A DNA stretch of 64,000 nt from Magnetococcales bacterium. Lineage in GTDB: Bacteria; Pseudomonadota; Magnetococcia; Magnetococcales; Magnetaquicoccaceae. How positions within the stretch are numbered: position 1 is the stretch's first letter; the number at the start of each line of letters is the position of its first letter. The translations under genes were made by a program, and so were the position numbers. The notes beneath the pieces were generated by a model that saw only the letters and a list, made by a program, of their open reading frames with translations, made no database searches and was not told the DNA's origin. Shown here in pieces: positions 17,069 through 26,300 of this stretch. The stretch spans positions 1 to 64,000 of the forward strand of contig JADGAR010000010.1 of NCBI GenBank assembly GCA_015231915.1. The letters are read 5' to 3'.

Positions 17069-17817
17069 CCGGCGAGGAAGGAGAGATCGTCTTTGGTTTC
17101 CATCCCGCCCTGGCCATCCTGGCGGATGGGACGCGGCCTGTGGAGAGTGTGCATCTGTTGATCGGCGGTCGGGGAGACCGCTTCGCGGAGGCGGAAACCT
17201 TGGCCAGGGCGCGGGGCGTAAGGCCCCGTCTGCTGGAGCGCGCAGCCCTGGACCGCCTGACCGGGAGTGGTGCGCATCAGGGCATCGCGGTGCGGGTCGG
17301 GGTGCGGGTGCAACCCACTTGGGACACCCTGCTGGAACGACTCGAGGAGCGTATCGCTCCCGTACTGCTGGTGCTGGATTGCATCGAGGATCCGCGCAAT
17401 CTGGGGGCGATCCTGCGTTCCGCAGAGGCATTCGGGGCGGAAGCGGTGATCCTGCCGCGGGATCGCAGCGCGCCGTTGTCCCCGGTGGCGGTCAAGGCAT
17501 CCGCCGGGGCTGCCGGGCGACTGGACGCGGTGCGGGTGATCAATCTGGCCCGCGCCTTGACGGAACTGCGGGAGCGGGGCGTCCGGGTGGTGGGTTTGGC
17601 GGGGGATGCGTCACGGAACCTGGAAACAGGTTCGCTCGCGGGTCCCCTGGCGCTGGTGCTGGGTGGAGAGGGCAAGGGTCTGCGCCGTCTGACGCGGGAG
17701 CGCTGCGACGAGATCCTCGCCATTCCGATGCGGGGCGCGGTGGGGTCGCTGAATGTGGCGGTAGCGGCGGGGATCGCCCTTTACGAGACCAGGCGGGGCC
17801 GCGACGGTCAATCCTGA
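17065..17817 (+). CDS. rlmB: 23S rRNA 2'-O-methyltransferase RlmB-like (TrmH/SpoU family)
   Basis: A 250-residue SPOUT methyltransferase. The N-terminal substrate-binding domain includes [14 protein letters not shown] and GAHQGIAV; the knot domain has the three SpoU motifs: [35 protein letters not shown], and [22 protein letters not shown]. RlmB methylates G2251 of E. coli 23S rRNA; position within the SpoU family supports this but a close paralogue (TrmH-like) cannot be excluded. It is translationally coupled to cysS and its last ten bases overlap the end of the convergent rubredoxin-tailed gene. Confidence 0.93.
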   Translation: MTGEEGEIVFGFHPALAILADGTRPVESVHLLIGGRGDRFAEAETLARARGVRPRLLERAALDRLTGSGAHQGIAVRVGVRVQPTWDTLLERLEERIAPVLLVLDCIEDPRNLGAILRSAEAFGAEAVILPRDRSAPLSPVAVKASAGAAGRLDAVRVINLARALTELRERGVRVVGLAGDASRNLETGSLAGPLALVLGGEGKGLRRLTRERCDEILAIPMRGAVGSLNVAVAAGIALYETRRGRDGQS

Positions 17818-18236
17818 TCCAGCACGAACTGATCCTTGCCCACGTCGCAATCGGGGCACTCCCAATCGTCGGGGAGATTCTGGAAGCTGGTGCCTGCCGG
17901 GATGCGTTGCCTCGTCAGGCCGATCTTTTCGTCGTAGAGGAAGTTGCACACCTTGCAGCGCCATTTGCGCATGCCTGGTTGTTTTTTCATGGCCTTGCGC
18001 ACCTGATCCACGATCTGGTTACGCAAAGAGGCGTATTGCTGGGGGGCGACCCGTTCAATTTCCTTCAAACAGGCCTTGTAGTCCGCCGTCACCTGGTTGG
18101 AGGCATGAATGATGGCCTCCGCCTCGGCGCTCCTGGTCTTTCCGGCCAGCAGGGAAGCGGCCTGCGGGGTGGACAGGGAGGATTTCAGCCCCAGTTCGAC
18201 GGCACGGGCGATGAGGGTGTCAAGGGGGGTCGTCAT
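17808..18236 (-). CDS. Protein with a C-terminal rubredoxin domain
   Basis: A 142-residue protein. Its last 50 residues are a rubredoxin: CKVCNFLYDE, then PDDWECPDCDVGKDQF, giving the two CxxC pairs that bind one iron. The first 90 residues form a small helical domain (ELGLKSSLSTPQAASLLAGK, then AIIHASNQVTADYKACLKEI) that I do not recognise; it lacks the E-x-x-H pairs of rubrerythrin, so it is not a diiron protein. Probably an electron-transfer module serving an unknown partner. The start at 18236 is the first ATG giving a compact N-terminus; the ribosome-binding site is weak, and the frame is open upstream. Confidence 0.8.
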   Translation of the reverse strand: MTTPLDTLIARAVELGLKSSLSTPQAASLLAGKTRSAEAEAIIHASNQVTADYKACLKEIERVAPQQYASLRNQIVDQVRKAMKKQPGMRKWRCKVCNFLYDEKIGLTRQRIPAGTSFQNLPDDWECPDCDVGKDQFVLDQD

Positions 18237-18435
18237 GGATGAAAGCTGCTCATTATTGGCGTTGAACCATCGAAGATCTTTCTTCGACTGCAGCTTAGCA
18301 AACGGGAAACATAACGTCAATGTTTGCTTGCGCCCATCCGTGGCAATCGGGTGCGCAACGGGCGGCGTCAACAACGCCGGTCAAACATCGCAAAAATCAA
18401 GGGAGGGAGGAGCGCAAGGGGAACGATAAAGAGGC

Positions 18436-18473
18436 ACCATGGGACAAAACCGGCATCGACCTTGCCCCATGGT
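18436..18473. terminator. Inverted repeat downstream of the Lys-rich gene
   Basis: ACCATGGGACAA (18436-18447) and TTGCCCCATGGT (18462-18473) pair with one mismatch around a 14-base loop. It lies 40 bases past the stop of the minus-strand gene at 18513. No T-run follows, so termination is only suggested. The remainder of 18237-18512 holds nothing I can identify. Confidence 0.4.
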
Positions 18474-18512
18474 CCAAACGACTGGAACGCAGGGACTCAA
18501 CGTCCCGTGAGG

Positions 18513-18770
18513 TCATTGCGGAGTGCCGCTATCCCACGCACCGGTTCCACCAGCTGCAGCCTTCTTGGCCTTCTTCTTCTTCTTCTTGGCCTTTTTCTTG
18601 TCGATGGTGTTCTGGTCCGACACGAAGGAATGATTCTGATCGGCGGCGGAAGCCATCACCATGGTGCCTTGGGAGACCGTGCCAGCACCCGTCTGCTCCG
18701 TGGCGGAGACGGAACCGGACCCGAAGGCCACCCCCAACATCAACGCAACAGCCAAAAGACTCTTTCTCAT
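18513..18770 (-). CDS. Small exported lysine-rich protein
   Basis: An 85-residue protein. Residues 1-25 are a signal peptide (MRKSLLAVALMLGVAFGSG, cleavage likely after VSA). The mature part is short: Thr/Gly-rich, then a run of lysines (positions about 60-72, KKKAKKKKKKAKK) followed by AAAGGTGAWDSG. AGGAG lies ten bases before ATG 18770. No family is recognised. A polycationic exported peptide could bind DNA, polysaccharide or the envelope, but nothing in the sequence decides this. It is monocistronic, with an inverted repeat downstream. Confidence 0.7.
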   Translation of the reverse strand: MRKSLLAVALMLGVAFGSGSVSATEQTGAGTVSQGTMVMASAADQNHSFVSDQNTIDKKKAKKKKKKAKKAAAGGTGAWDSGTPQ

Positions 18771-18947
18771 TTGAACAACTCTCCTTGTGATAGTCAATCT
18801 GACGTTAACATATACGACCAATTTGCACGATACCATACCGCCGCGCATTTGAATAGAGATTCCATGCGCCCCGAAAAAAAAAATGACACTTCCCGTCCAG
18901 GGCGGACATGCACAAGGCTCAGCCGGCAGGGACAAACGGGAAGAACA

Positions 18948-18976
18948 TTGACCGTTCATGGCATCAATGGTAGATT
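18948..18976 (+). promoter_or_regulatory. Sigma-70-like promoter before the glycan operon
   Basis: TTGACC (18948-18953), a 17-base spacer, TAGATT (18971-18976). It would start transcription about 45 bases before the ATG at 19030, which has no strong ribosome-binding site. No other candidate of similar quality was seen in the interval 18771-19029. Confidence 0.55.
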
Positions 18977-19029
18977 GCCATGGCACTGCCCGCCGCCTTT
19001 TGAACATAGCTACGAGAAATTGTGAACCG

Positions 19030-20046
19030 ATGACCCATCCAGTTGACGATCAGCGGCCTTCCCAGGATGCGCTACTCTCCATCGTGGTGCCCGTCTATCA
19101 AAGCGAACCCTGCCTGGAGCCACTCCTGGAGCGCATTCATCAGGCCATGGCCAGTCGGGGGATCACCTGCGAGGTCATTCTGGTCAACGACGGCTCCCGC
19201 GATGGCTCGTGGCGCGTCATCGAGACGCTCTGCGCCCGGCATTCCCACGTCATCGGCGTCAATCATCGCCGCAATTTCGGCCAGGAAAACGCCACCATGA
19301 CCGGCATGCGTCTGGCACGCGGGGGGCTGGTGGCCACCATGGACGACGACCTGCAAAACGACCCGTTCGACCTTCTGCTCATGATCGACGCCCTGCATGC
19401 GAACCACTCCGATGTGGTCTATGGCTTCATGGTCCCGGAGCACGAACCGTTCTGGAAGCGCTTCGGGCGCGAAGTCAACAACAAAACCCTGGAATGGTTA
19501 TTGAACAAACCCAAAAATGTCCGCTTCACCTCCTTCAGATTGATGACACGGGAAACCTGTCAGGCAATTCTTTTTTATGAAGGCGCCTTTCCCTTTGTCG
19601 ATACCCTGATCTCCCAGGTCACCACGAAATACATGCATATCCGGGTTGGCCACCGGGAACGCCATGCGGGGGTGAGCAATTTCACCCTGTTCAAATCCAT
19701 CCAAACCTGGATGCGGGTGGTGGTCTCCTTTTCGGTCACCCCGCTGCGTTTCGTGACCTTCACCGGCATCGCCATCGCCCTGCTCGGCATGCTGGCCGCG
19801 CTGCTGGTGGTCATGCAAAAACTCTTCATGCCGGAAGAGTTCTCCCCCTACGATGCCGGTTGGGCCTCGCTCATGGTGGTGATGCTGATCATGAACGGCA
19901 TGCAAATGTGCTTCATCGGCATCCTTGGCGAATATGTCGGTCGCTCCTACGTGTTACTGTCCCGCCGCCCCCAGTCGATCATCGCCAAAGTCCTCAATGC
20001 CCCACACCCCGCCCTGAGCGAAAGGATGCCCCATGAGTCACGGTGA
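19030..20046 (+). CDS. GT2 glycosyltransferase, polyprenyl-phosphate-sugar type (ArnC/GtrB/DPM-like)
   Basis: A 338-residue membrane glycosyltransferase. The N-terminal GT-A domain shows SIVVPVYQSE, EVILVNDGSRDGSW, the NFGQENATMTGM segment and the catalytic MDDDLQNDP motif. Two C-terminal transmembrane helices follow (about residues 232-258, LRFVTFTGIAIALLGMLAALLVV, shown in part, and 280-305), then the ILGEYVGRSY signature. These enzymes transfer a sugar from a nucleotide to undecaprenyl or dolichyl phosphate on the cytoplasmic face. Overlap of 14 bases with the aminotransferase gene and near contact with the third gene indicate one operon, probably making a lipid-linked amino sugar. Confidence 0.9.
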   Translation: MTHPVDDQRPSQDALLSIVVPVYQSEPCLEPLLERIHQAMASRGITCEVILVNDGSRDGSWRVIETLCARHSHVIGVNHRRNFGQENATMTGMRLARGGLVATMDDDLQNDPFDLLLMIDALHANHSDVVYGFMVPEHEPFWKRFGREVNNKTLEWLLNKPKNVRFTSFRLMTRETCQAILFYEGAFPFVDTLISQVTTKYMHIRVGHRERHAGVSNFTLFKSIQTWMRVVVSFSVTPLRFVTFTGIAIALLGMLAALLVVMQKLFMPEEFSPYDAGWASLMVVMLIMNGMQMCFIGILGEYVGRSYVLLSRRPQSIIAKVLNAPHPALSERMPHESR

Positions 20047-21226
20047 CACGACCCCGCAGGATCATCCCACCGACCGTGACTCCATGCTGGTATTCGGGGT
20101 GCCGGCGGTCGGGGAGGAAGAGATCGCCGAGGTCACGGCCACCCTGCGCAGCGGCTGGCTCGGCACCGGCCCCAGGGTCCACCGCTTCGAAACCGCCTTC
20201 CGGGAATACAAGGGATGGGGCCACGCAGTGGGCTGCAACTCCTGCACCGCCGCCATGCACATGAGCCTGCTGGTGGCCGGCCTGCAACCGGGCGACGAAG
20301 TGATCACCACCCCCATGACCTTCTGCGCCACGGTCAATGCCATCATCCACACCGGGGCCACCCCGGTGCTCGCCGACATCGATCCGGTCACCCTCAACAT
20401 CGACCCGGAACACATCCAGGCACACATCACGCCACGCACCCGCGCCATTCTGCCCGTCCACTTCGCCGGCCATCCCTGCCGCATGGACGCCATCACGGCC
20501 ATCGCCCGCCAACATGGCCTGAAAATCATCGAGGATTGCGCCCACGCCATCGAAACCGAATTCCGGGGACAAAAGGCCGGCACCTTCGGCGATTTCGGCT
20601 GCTTCAGCTTCTATGTGAACAAAAACGTCACCACCGGCGAAGGGGGCATGATGCTGGCCCGGGACGCCGAGGACGCCAAACGCCTGCGTTGCCTCTCCCT
20701 GCACGGTTTGAGCCATGATGCCTGGAACCGTTTCGGCACCAGCGGCTATCGCCATTACCAGGTCGTGGAGGCGGGATTCAAATACAACATGATGGATATC
20801 CAGGCCGCCATCGGCATTCACCAATTGGCCAGGGTGGAAAAAAACTGGCTGCGACGCAAGGAGATCTGGCACCGTTATCAGGAAGCCTTCGCCGATCTGC
20901 CCGTCCTCACCCCCGCCGATGCCCCACCGGAGTGCCGTCATGCCTACCACCTCTTCCCGGTACGCATCGATCCGGCCCGCACGGACACACCCCGCGACGA
21001 GATCCTCGGCCAACTGACCCGTCACAAGATCGGCACCGGTGTCCATTACCTCTCCATTCCGGATCACCCCTTCTACCAGCGCCATTTCGGCTGGTCTCCG
21101 GATGCATGGCCCGTTGCCAGGGACGTGGGGCGACACACCATCAGCCTCCCGCTCTATCCGGCCATGCGTGACGAAGACGTGACGGATGTCATCCGCGCCT
21201 TTCGAGCCATCATGACGACCCGTTGA
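20033..21226 (+). CDS. DegT/DnrJ/EryC1/StrS (ArnB-type) sugar aminotransferase
   Basis: A 397-residue PLP enzyme that adds an amino group to a nucleotide-linked keto-sugar. Visible: LGTGPRVHRFE, GCNSCTAAMHMSL, the PMTFCATVNAI segment, IEDCAHAIE (the PLP-ring residue), and the catalytic lysine in FYVNKNVTTGEGGM. Length and motifs are closest to the ArnB/PseC branch. With the ArnC-like gene upstream it may form 4-amino-4-deoxy-arabinose or another 4-amino sugar, though none of the other arn genes is in the window. It overlaps the preceding gene by 14 bases. Confidence 0.92.
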   Translation: MSHGDTTPQDHPTDRDSMLVFGVPAVGEEEIAEVTATLRSGWLGTGPRVHRFETAFREYKGWGHAVGCNSCTAAMHMSLLVAGLQPGDEVITTPMTFCATVNAIIHTGATPVLADIDPVTLNIDPEHIQAHITPRTRAILPVHFAGHPCRMDAITAIARQHGLKIIEDCAHAIETEFRGQKAGTFGDFGCFSFYVNKNVTTGEGGMMLARDAEDAKRLRCLSLHGLSHDAWNRFGTSGYRHYQVVEAGFKYNMMDIQAAIGIHQLARVEKNWLRRKEIWHRYQEAFADLPVLTPADAPPECRHAYHLFPVRIDPARTDTPRDEILGQLTRHKIGTGVHYLSIPDHPFYQRHFGWSPDAWPVARDVGRHTISLPLYPAMRDEDVTDVIRAFRAIMTTR

Positions 21227-21228
21227 AC

Positions 21229-23379
21229 ATGGAACGGCTGGTCGTCATTCCCCTGCTCGGCTTCGCATCCTGGACCCTGGCCTGCCATATGACACTGCTG
21301 TTGGACGGCTCCTTCCTGGACCTGGCCCGCTGGTCCTGGCTCATCGTCCCGGCCATCCCGGTGCTGTACCGCCTGATCGGCGCCACCGCCCCGGCCCCTC
21401 CCCCGCCCGAACCGCCGCCAGGCGACACGCGACCACAACAGTGGCGTATGTTTTTCATACTGCTCGCCGTGATCCTGCTGCTCGACGCGATACAAATCTA
21501 TTTTCCCAACCGCAATTATCAACTCTTCTGGGTGCTCGCCATGCTCGTGCTGGGCCGCGCCTGGCTGACGGAGCGCCACGCAACCGGCTGGCGACCCGCA
21601 CCCCTGCCCGACATGACCCGCCAGGAACAATGGGTCTTCCTGCCACTCGTCGCGCTGGTCCTGCTGGTCACCCTGCTCGCGCACCGCCCCGACAACGACG
21701 AACAGTTCTACACCAACCTGGCGGTCATGACCCTGGAACACCCGGAGCGCCCGCTGCTCTCCTGGAACGGCATGCTCTGGAATCAAGGCGAGTCGGCCTG
21801 GCTGCCCGTAGATCGACTGACCGCCATCGAACCGCTGTGGGCATTGCTCGCCTCCTTGTCGAACATGGAACCGATTGCCGTCTCCCACCTGCTGTTCGCT
21901 CCCCTGTTCGCCCTCTGGACCCTGCTCATCCAGGGATTGCTGCTGCGCCATTTCATTCCCCGTTTCTGGCTCGCAGGGTTGATCCTGGTGATCTTTCTCC
22001 TCTTTGCCATCGGCGGTGAGACGGGAGGGAGCTACTCGGTCTACGCCTTCCTCATGATCCACTACGGCAAAACCACCCTGATGGCCGGCCTGCTGCCCCT
22101 GCTCTTCTTTCTCGGGTTGCGCTTCGCCCGGACCGGCTGGCGCCGGGATTGGCTGCTGTTGCTGCTGGGCAATGCCGCCGCCGTCGGGTTCAGCACCTCC
22201 GGTCTGTTTCTCGCCCCGTTCGCCACAGGCATGGGGCTGGTCGCCAACTGGCGCCCCAGGCTCGACGATACCAAACGCCTGCTCGTCGGTGTCGGCAGTT
22301 GCATCTATCCCCTGGGCATCGGCCTGTGGATGCGTGGTCTCATGATCGATACCATGGATACCATCCCCTGGAACCCGATGCATCTCCATGCGAACATAAC
22401 CAAAGTTATCGGCGCGGAGCAGGAACGCTGGTTCTATCTGGCCGCCATTCTCGGCGCCTGGAGCCTGATGAGCGATCCCCGCCTGCGCCGCACCCTGCTG
22501 GGCATCTCCTTCTTTTTTGCGGCGATCTTCTTCAATCCCTTTCTGCATCCCATCCTGATGGCCCATCTGACCGGAGCCTTCACCACATGGCGCCTGCTGT
22601 TCACCATCCCGGCTCCCATCATGGCGGCGCTCATGCTGCTTTCCATAAGCGGGATGACACGCGCCGGTCAACGTCCGGTCACGCCGCTGGCATTGCTGGC
22701 GGTGTTGACCCCCATGCTGCTCCTCTCCTCCCTGCATCCGGATTGGCGCGCCTTTTGGTCCATCCCTGCCGGTTACGCGCTCTGGGCACTCCTCGCCCTG
22801 GCCACGCTCGAATTCCTGCCCAGGCTTGCGCCGCTTCGCCCCCTGCTGATCCTTGTGCCTGTGTTATTGTTTCTGACCCACTTCCAGTTCCATGCCCAAG
22901 GCAATCGCACCGTCCTGGCCCCGCCCCGCACGCAATTCCGCTTTCCCCCCGGCATCAAGGAACCCGTCACGGAACTGGCCGCAGCCCGCCAGGCCGTGGC
23001 CCTGACCCCCAGGGACCACTCCGCCCTGCTCCCCCTGCCGGTCGCCCGCGTGACCGCAGCCCTGCGCCATGCGCCCCTGCAAATCGCCACGGAAGAGATC
23101 TATATCGAACTGCTGAACCGCTGGCTGGAACCCGATGCCCAAACCAATCGCGTCGCCCTGTCCCAATACGTCTCCGGCCAGGCCCGCTCCCCGGACGCCC
23201 CGCAACGGCTCACCAGGACCATCACCACCCATCGCATCGGTCTGGTCGCCTCCAGCCGGACCAATCCCTGGCTCGCGGAGATCGACGCCACCTTGCAACC
23301 CTTCCAGCCGACGCAAACGATTCGGGAAGGCCATGTCTTCTGGAGTCTGCCCGCCTCCCCCGGCCTCACTCCTCCGTAA
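21229..23379 (+). CDS. Large polytopic membrane protein, probable GT-C glycosyltransferase
   Basis: A 716-residue protein with about twelve predicted transmembrane segments across residues 1-520 and a soluble C-terminal region of about 130 residues. The first periplasmic loop has an acidic DNDEQFY motif (near residue 155), positioned like the catalytic D/E of GT-C enzymes of the ArnT/PMT type, which use lipid-phosphate sugars. That fits the two genes upstream, which would make such a donor. I do not recognise the exact family. The ATG at 21229 follows the previous stop by two bases; a TTG at 21223 overlapping that stop is an alternative. The 3' end overlaps the convergent SNF2 gene by 14 bases. 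Confidence 0.75.
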   Translation: MERLVVIPLLGFASWTLACHMTLLLDGSFLDLARWSWLIVPAIPVLYRLIGATAPAPPPPEPPPGDTRPQQWRMFFILLAVILLLDAIQIYFPNRNYQLFWVLAMLVLGRAWLTERHATGWRPAPLPDMTRQEQWVFLPLVALVLLVTLLAHRPDNDEQFYTNLAVMTLEHPERPLLSWNGMLWNQGESAWLPVDRLTAIEPLWALLASLSNMEPIAVSHLLFAPLFALWTLLIQGLLLRHFIPRFWLAGLILVIFLLFAIGGETGGSYSVYAFLMIHYGKTTLMAGLLPLLFFLGLRFARTGWRRDWLLLLLGNAAAVGFSTSGLFLAPFATGMGLVANWRPRLDDTKRLLVGVGSCIYPLGIGLWMRGLMIDTMDTIPWNPMHLHANITKVIGAEQERWFYLAAILGAWSLMSDPRLRRTLLGISFFFAAIFFNPFLHPILMAHLTGAFTTWRLLFTIPAPIMAALMLLSISGMTRAGQRPVTPLALLAVLTPMLLLSSLHPDWRAFWSIPAGYALWALLALATLEFLPRLAPLRPLLILVPVLLFLTHFQFHAQGNRTVLAPPRTQFRFPPGIKEPVTELAAARQAVALTPRDHSALLPLPVARVTAALRHAPLQIATEEIYIELLNRWLEPDAQTNRVALSQYVSGQARSPDAPQRLTRTITTHRIGLVASSRTNPWLAEIDATLQPFQPTQTIREGHVFWSLPASPGLTPP

Positions 23380-26300
23380 GCAGACGCATCAACTCCTCGG
23401 CGGAAATGGGCTTGGCCGACTGGTTGCCCTCCAGCAGACCATCGGCCAGATCCCGCTTGTGCCGGTGCAAATCGACGATCTTCTCCTCGATGGAGTCCCG
23501 GATCACCAGTCGGTAGACGGTCACCGGACGCTGCTGACCGAACCGATGCGCCCGATCCGAGGCCTGATCCTCCACTGCCGGATTCCACCAGGGATCCATG
23601 TGAATCACATAATCGGCGGCGGTCAGATTCAGTCCCAGCCCGCCCGCCTTGAGACTGATGAGAAACAGATCCCCCTTCCCGGCCTGAAAGGCGTTCACCG
23701 CATCGCGCCGCGCGGCGGGCGCGGTGGCCCCGTCCAGATATTGATAGACGATCTTCTCCTGATCCAGCACCTCGCGAATGACCGCCAGGTAACTGGTAAA
23801 CTGACTGAAGACCAACACCTTGTGCCCATTGTCCAGCAACTCCTCCACCACCTCGCGGAACACCCCCAGCTTGGCCCCCTGCAGCCCGCACTCCGGCACC
23901 ACCAGGGCGGGATGACAACAGGCACGCCGCAATTTCATGATTTCGGCCAGGATCCGAAACCGCCGGTCCTCCTCGGGCAGCCCGGTTTCGCTCAACTGCT
24001 GAATGGCATTGCGCCGCAACGCCTCGTAAAAGGCCCGCTCCTCCGGATCCTGCTCCACCCGCAGGGTGATCTCCGTGCGGGGCGGCAACTCCTCGAGCAC
24101 CTGACTCTTGAGACGACGCAAAACGAAGGGCCGGATCAACGCCCGCAAACGCAAACGCGCCTCGTCGTTCCTGTCCCGCTCGATGGGACCGGCAAAACGA
24201 CGATTGAACCGCTCCAGAGACCCCAACAGTCCGGGATTGATGAAACGAAACAGATTCCACAACTCCCCCAGGTGATTCTCGATGGGCGTGCCGGTGGTCA
24301 CGAGACGGAAACCGGCATCCAGATCCATCACCGCCTTGGAACGCTTGGTCGCCCGGTTCTTGATGGCCTGCGCCTCGTCCAGGACCACGGTGTGCCAGCG
24401 CATGCCGGCAAAACGGTCGGCCTCGGTCTGCAGGAGGCCGTAACTGCAAATCAACAGATCGAACGGCCCCAATCCGTCCAACAGTTCCTGACGATCCACC
24501 CCCCCGAAAAGACGCCCGTTCAGGGTGGGCGCCCAACGCCGCGCCTCGTCCAGCCAGTTCATGCACACCGAAGTGGGCGCCACCACCAGGGCCGGCCCGT
24601 CCGGCGCGCGGGAGACCAGCAGGGCCAGGCTCTGCAATGTCTTTCCCAGGCCCATGTCGTCCGCCAGACAGGCCCCCGCCCCCCAGCGGGCCAAACGCGC
24701 CAACCAGCGATACCCTTCCTGCTGATACCCCCGCAGATCCGCCGTGAAGGTCGAAGGCAACTCCGGCTCCCACGCCATCGCCTGCTGCATCCGCTCCAAC
24801 TGCAGGCGCCAGCCATCGTCGGCTTCGCAGGCGGCCAGTTCGGCGGTCATGGACTCCACCACGCCCACCGCCAGAGGATGCACCTGCCGATGGCCCCCTG
24901 CCGACTGGGAACAGGCCTCCAGCTGCGCCAATCGCTTGCGCAACTCCTCGGTTAACGCCAGATAGCGCCCCTCGCCCAAGGGCACGAACCGCTGCGTGGC
25001 CCCGGACATCTGCTTGAGCAAATCCTGCAAACCCACAACCAACGCTTCGTCCACCCGCAACGCCCCGTCCACGGCAAACCAGTCCCGCTCCGAGGTGATC
25101 CGCAGACTCAGGTTGCCCAGACCCAGGGGACGGCTCACCAGCACCTTTTCCCCTTCCGGCCACTCCAGTTCCAGCCCCTCCTCCAGGTCATGCAAATCCG
25201 ACAGCACCTCCAGGCAGTGGGCCGGATCCTCCAGTTGCCACTCCCACAGCTCCTGACGGTCGGCGGCCAGCAGCGAGGAACGCGCCACCACCCGGTCGGC
25301 CCTGGCCCGCTCGACCGCGAGATCCCGTGTGGTCTGCACCCGCCGACCCGCCACGTCGGCAACCAGGGTGGCCGCACCCTGGCCGGGCAGCATCCACGGC
25401 CCATCCACCCCGAAGGGCCGCACCTGGATCTTGATCCGCAACCCCTTGCCGCCGGGCAGGACATGAATGCGGGGCCGGTCATCGGCAGGCTCCTGGGGAA
25501 CATGCTCCCCCACCCCGCCGATCGAGGATTGCAGGGTGGCCAGGGTGGAAAGCCCAGGCAGAATCCGCAGCACCCGCTCCCGCTCCCGGTCTGGAATCTC
25601 CAGCCCACCCCCCAGAATTTCCGCCACCTCCTTGTGCCGGGGCAGGATCTCCACCACCCGGCAACGGGTCGGGGTCTCGCGGATGGCAAAGGCCCCCACC
25701 CGCGTGAGGTCCTGGACGAACCGGATCGTCACCTTGCCGTTTTCGTCATGCACCAAAAGCTCCGGCTCCCCGGCCACCACCTCCACGTTGACCGTCGGCT
25801 CCTCCTCCCAAAAAACCAGGGGATGACCCACCAGCAAAGGCAATATTCTCTGCCCTTCCATCCGGCTGCTGGCAATGCCGTAACGCTTGTAATCCACTTC
25901 CACCGCCGAACAGAGATTCATATCCTGGGGCGAAAGCCGGCCAGGGATCAGACTCAACCCCCGCAAGGTGCGCGGGGTCAACATCCGGCCACGGGTCCAC
26001 TCCCCCCTGGCGGTGTTCTTCTGCTCCTTGGCATGCACCCAACACTGCCCCCCCTTGGGAATGGAAATGAACCACGCCACCCGGCTGACCTCTTCCCGGC
26101 TGATGGATTCCTCGTTGGACTGCCGGTCGGAAAGGGCGCCGGCCACCTCTTCCAGGGCCTCCAACGCCCACTCCCAGGTCGCCTTGGGACGCATGCCCCC
26201 CACCAGGGTATGCCTGTCCGCCGGTTCACGCCCCTCCACGGTCGCAAGCAGCGCGGCGCACTCCCGCGCCATCCAGCGATGTCCATGATCCCTGGCCAGG

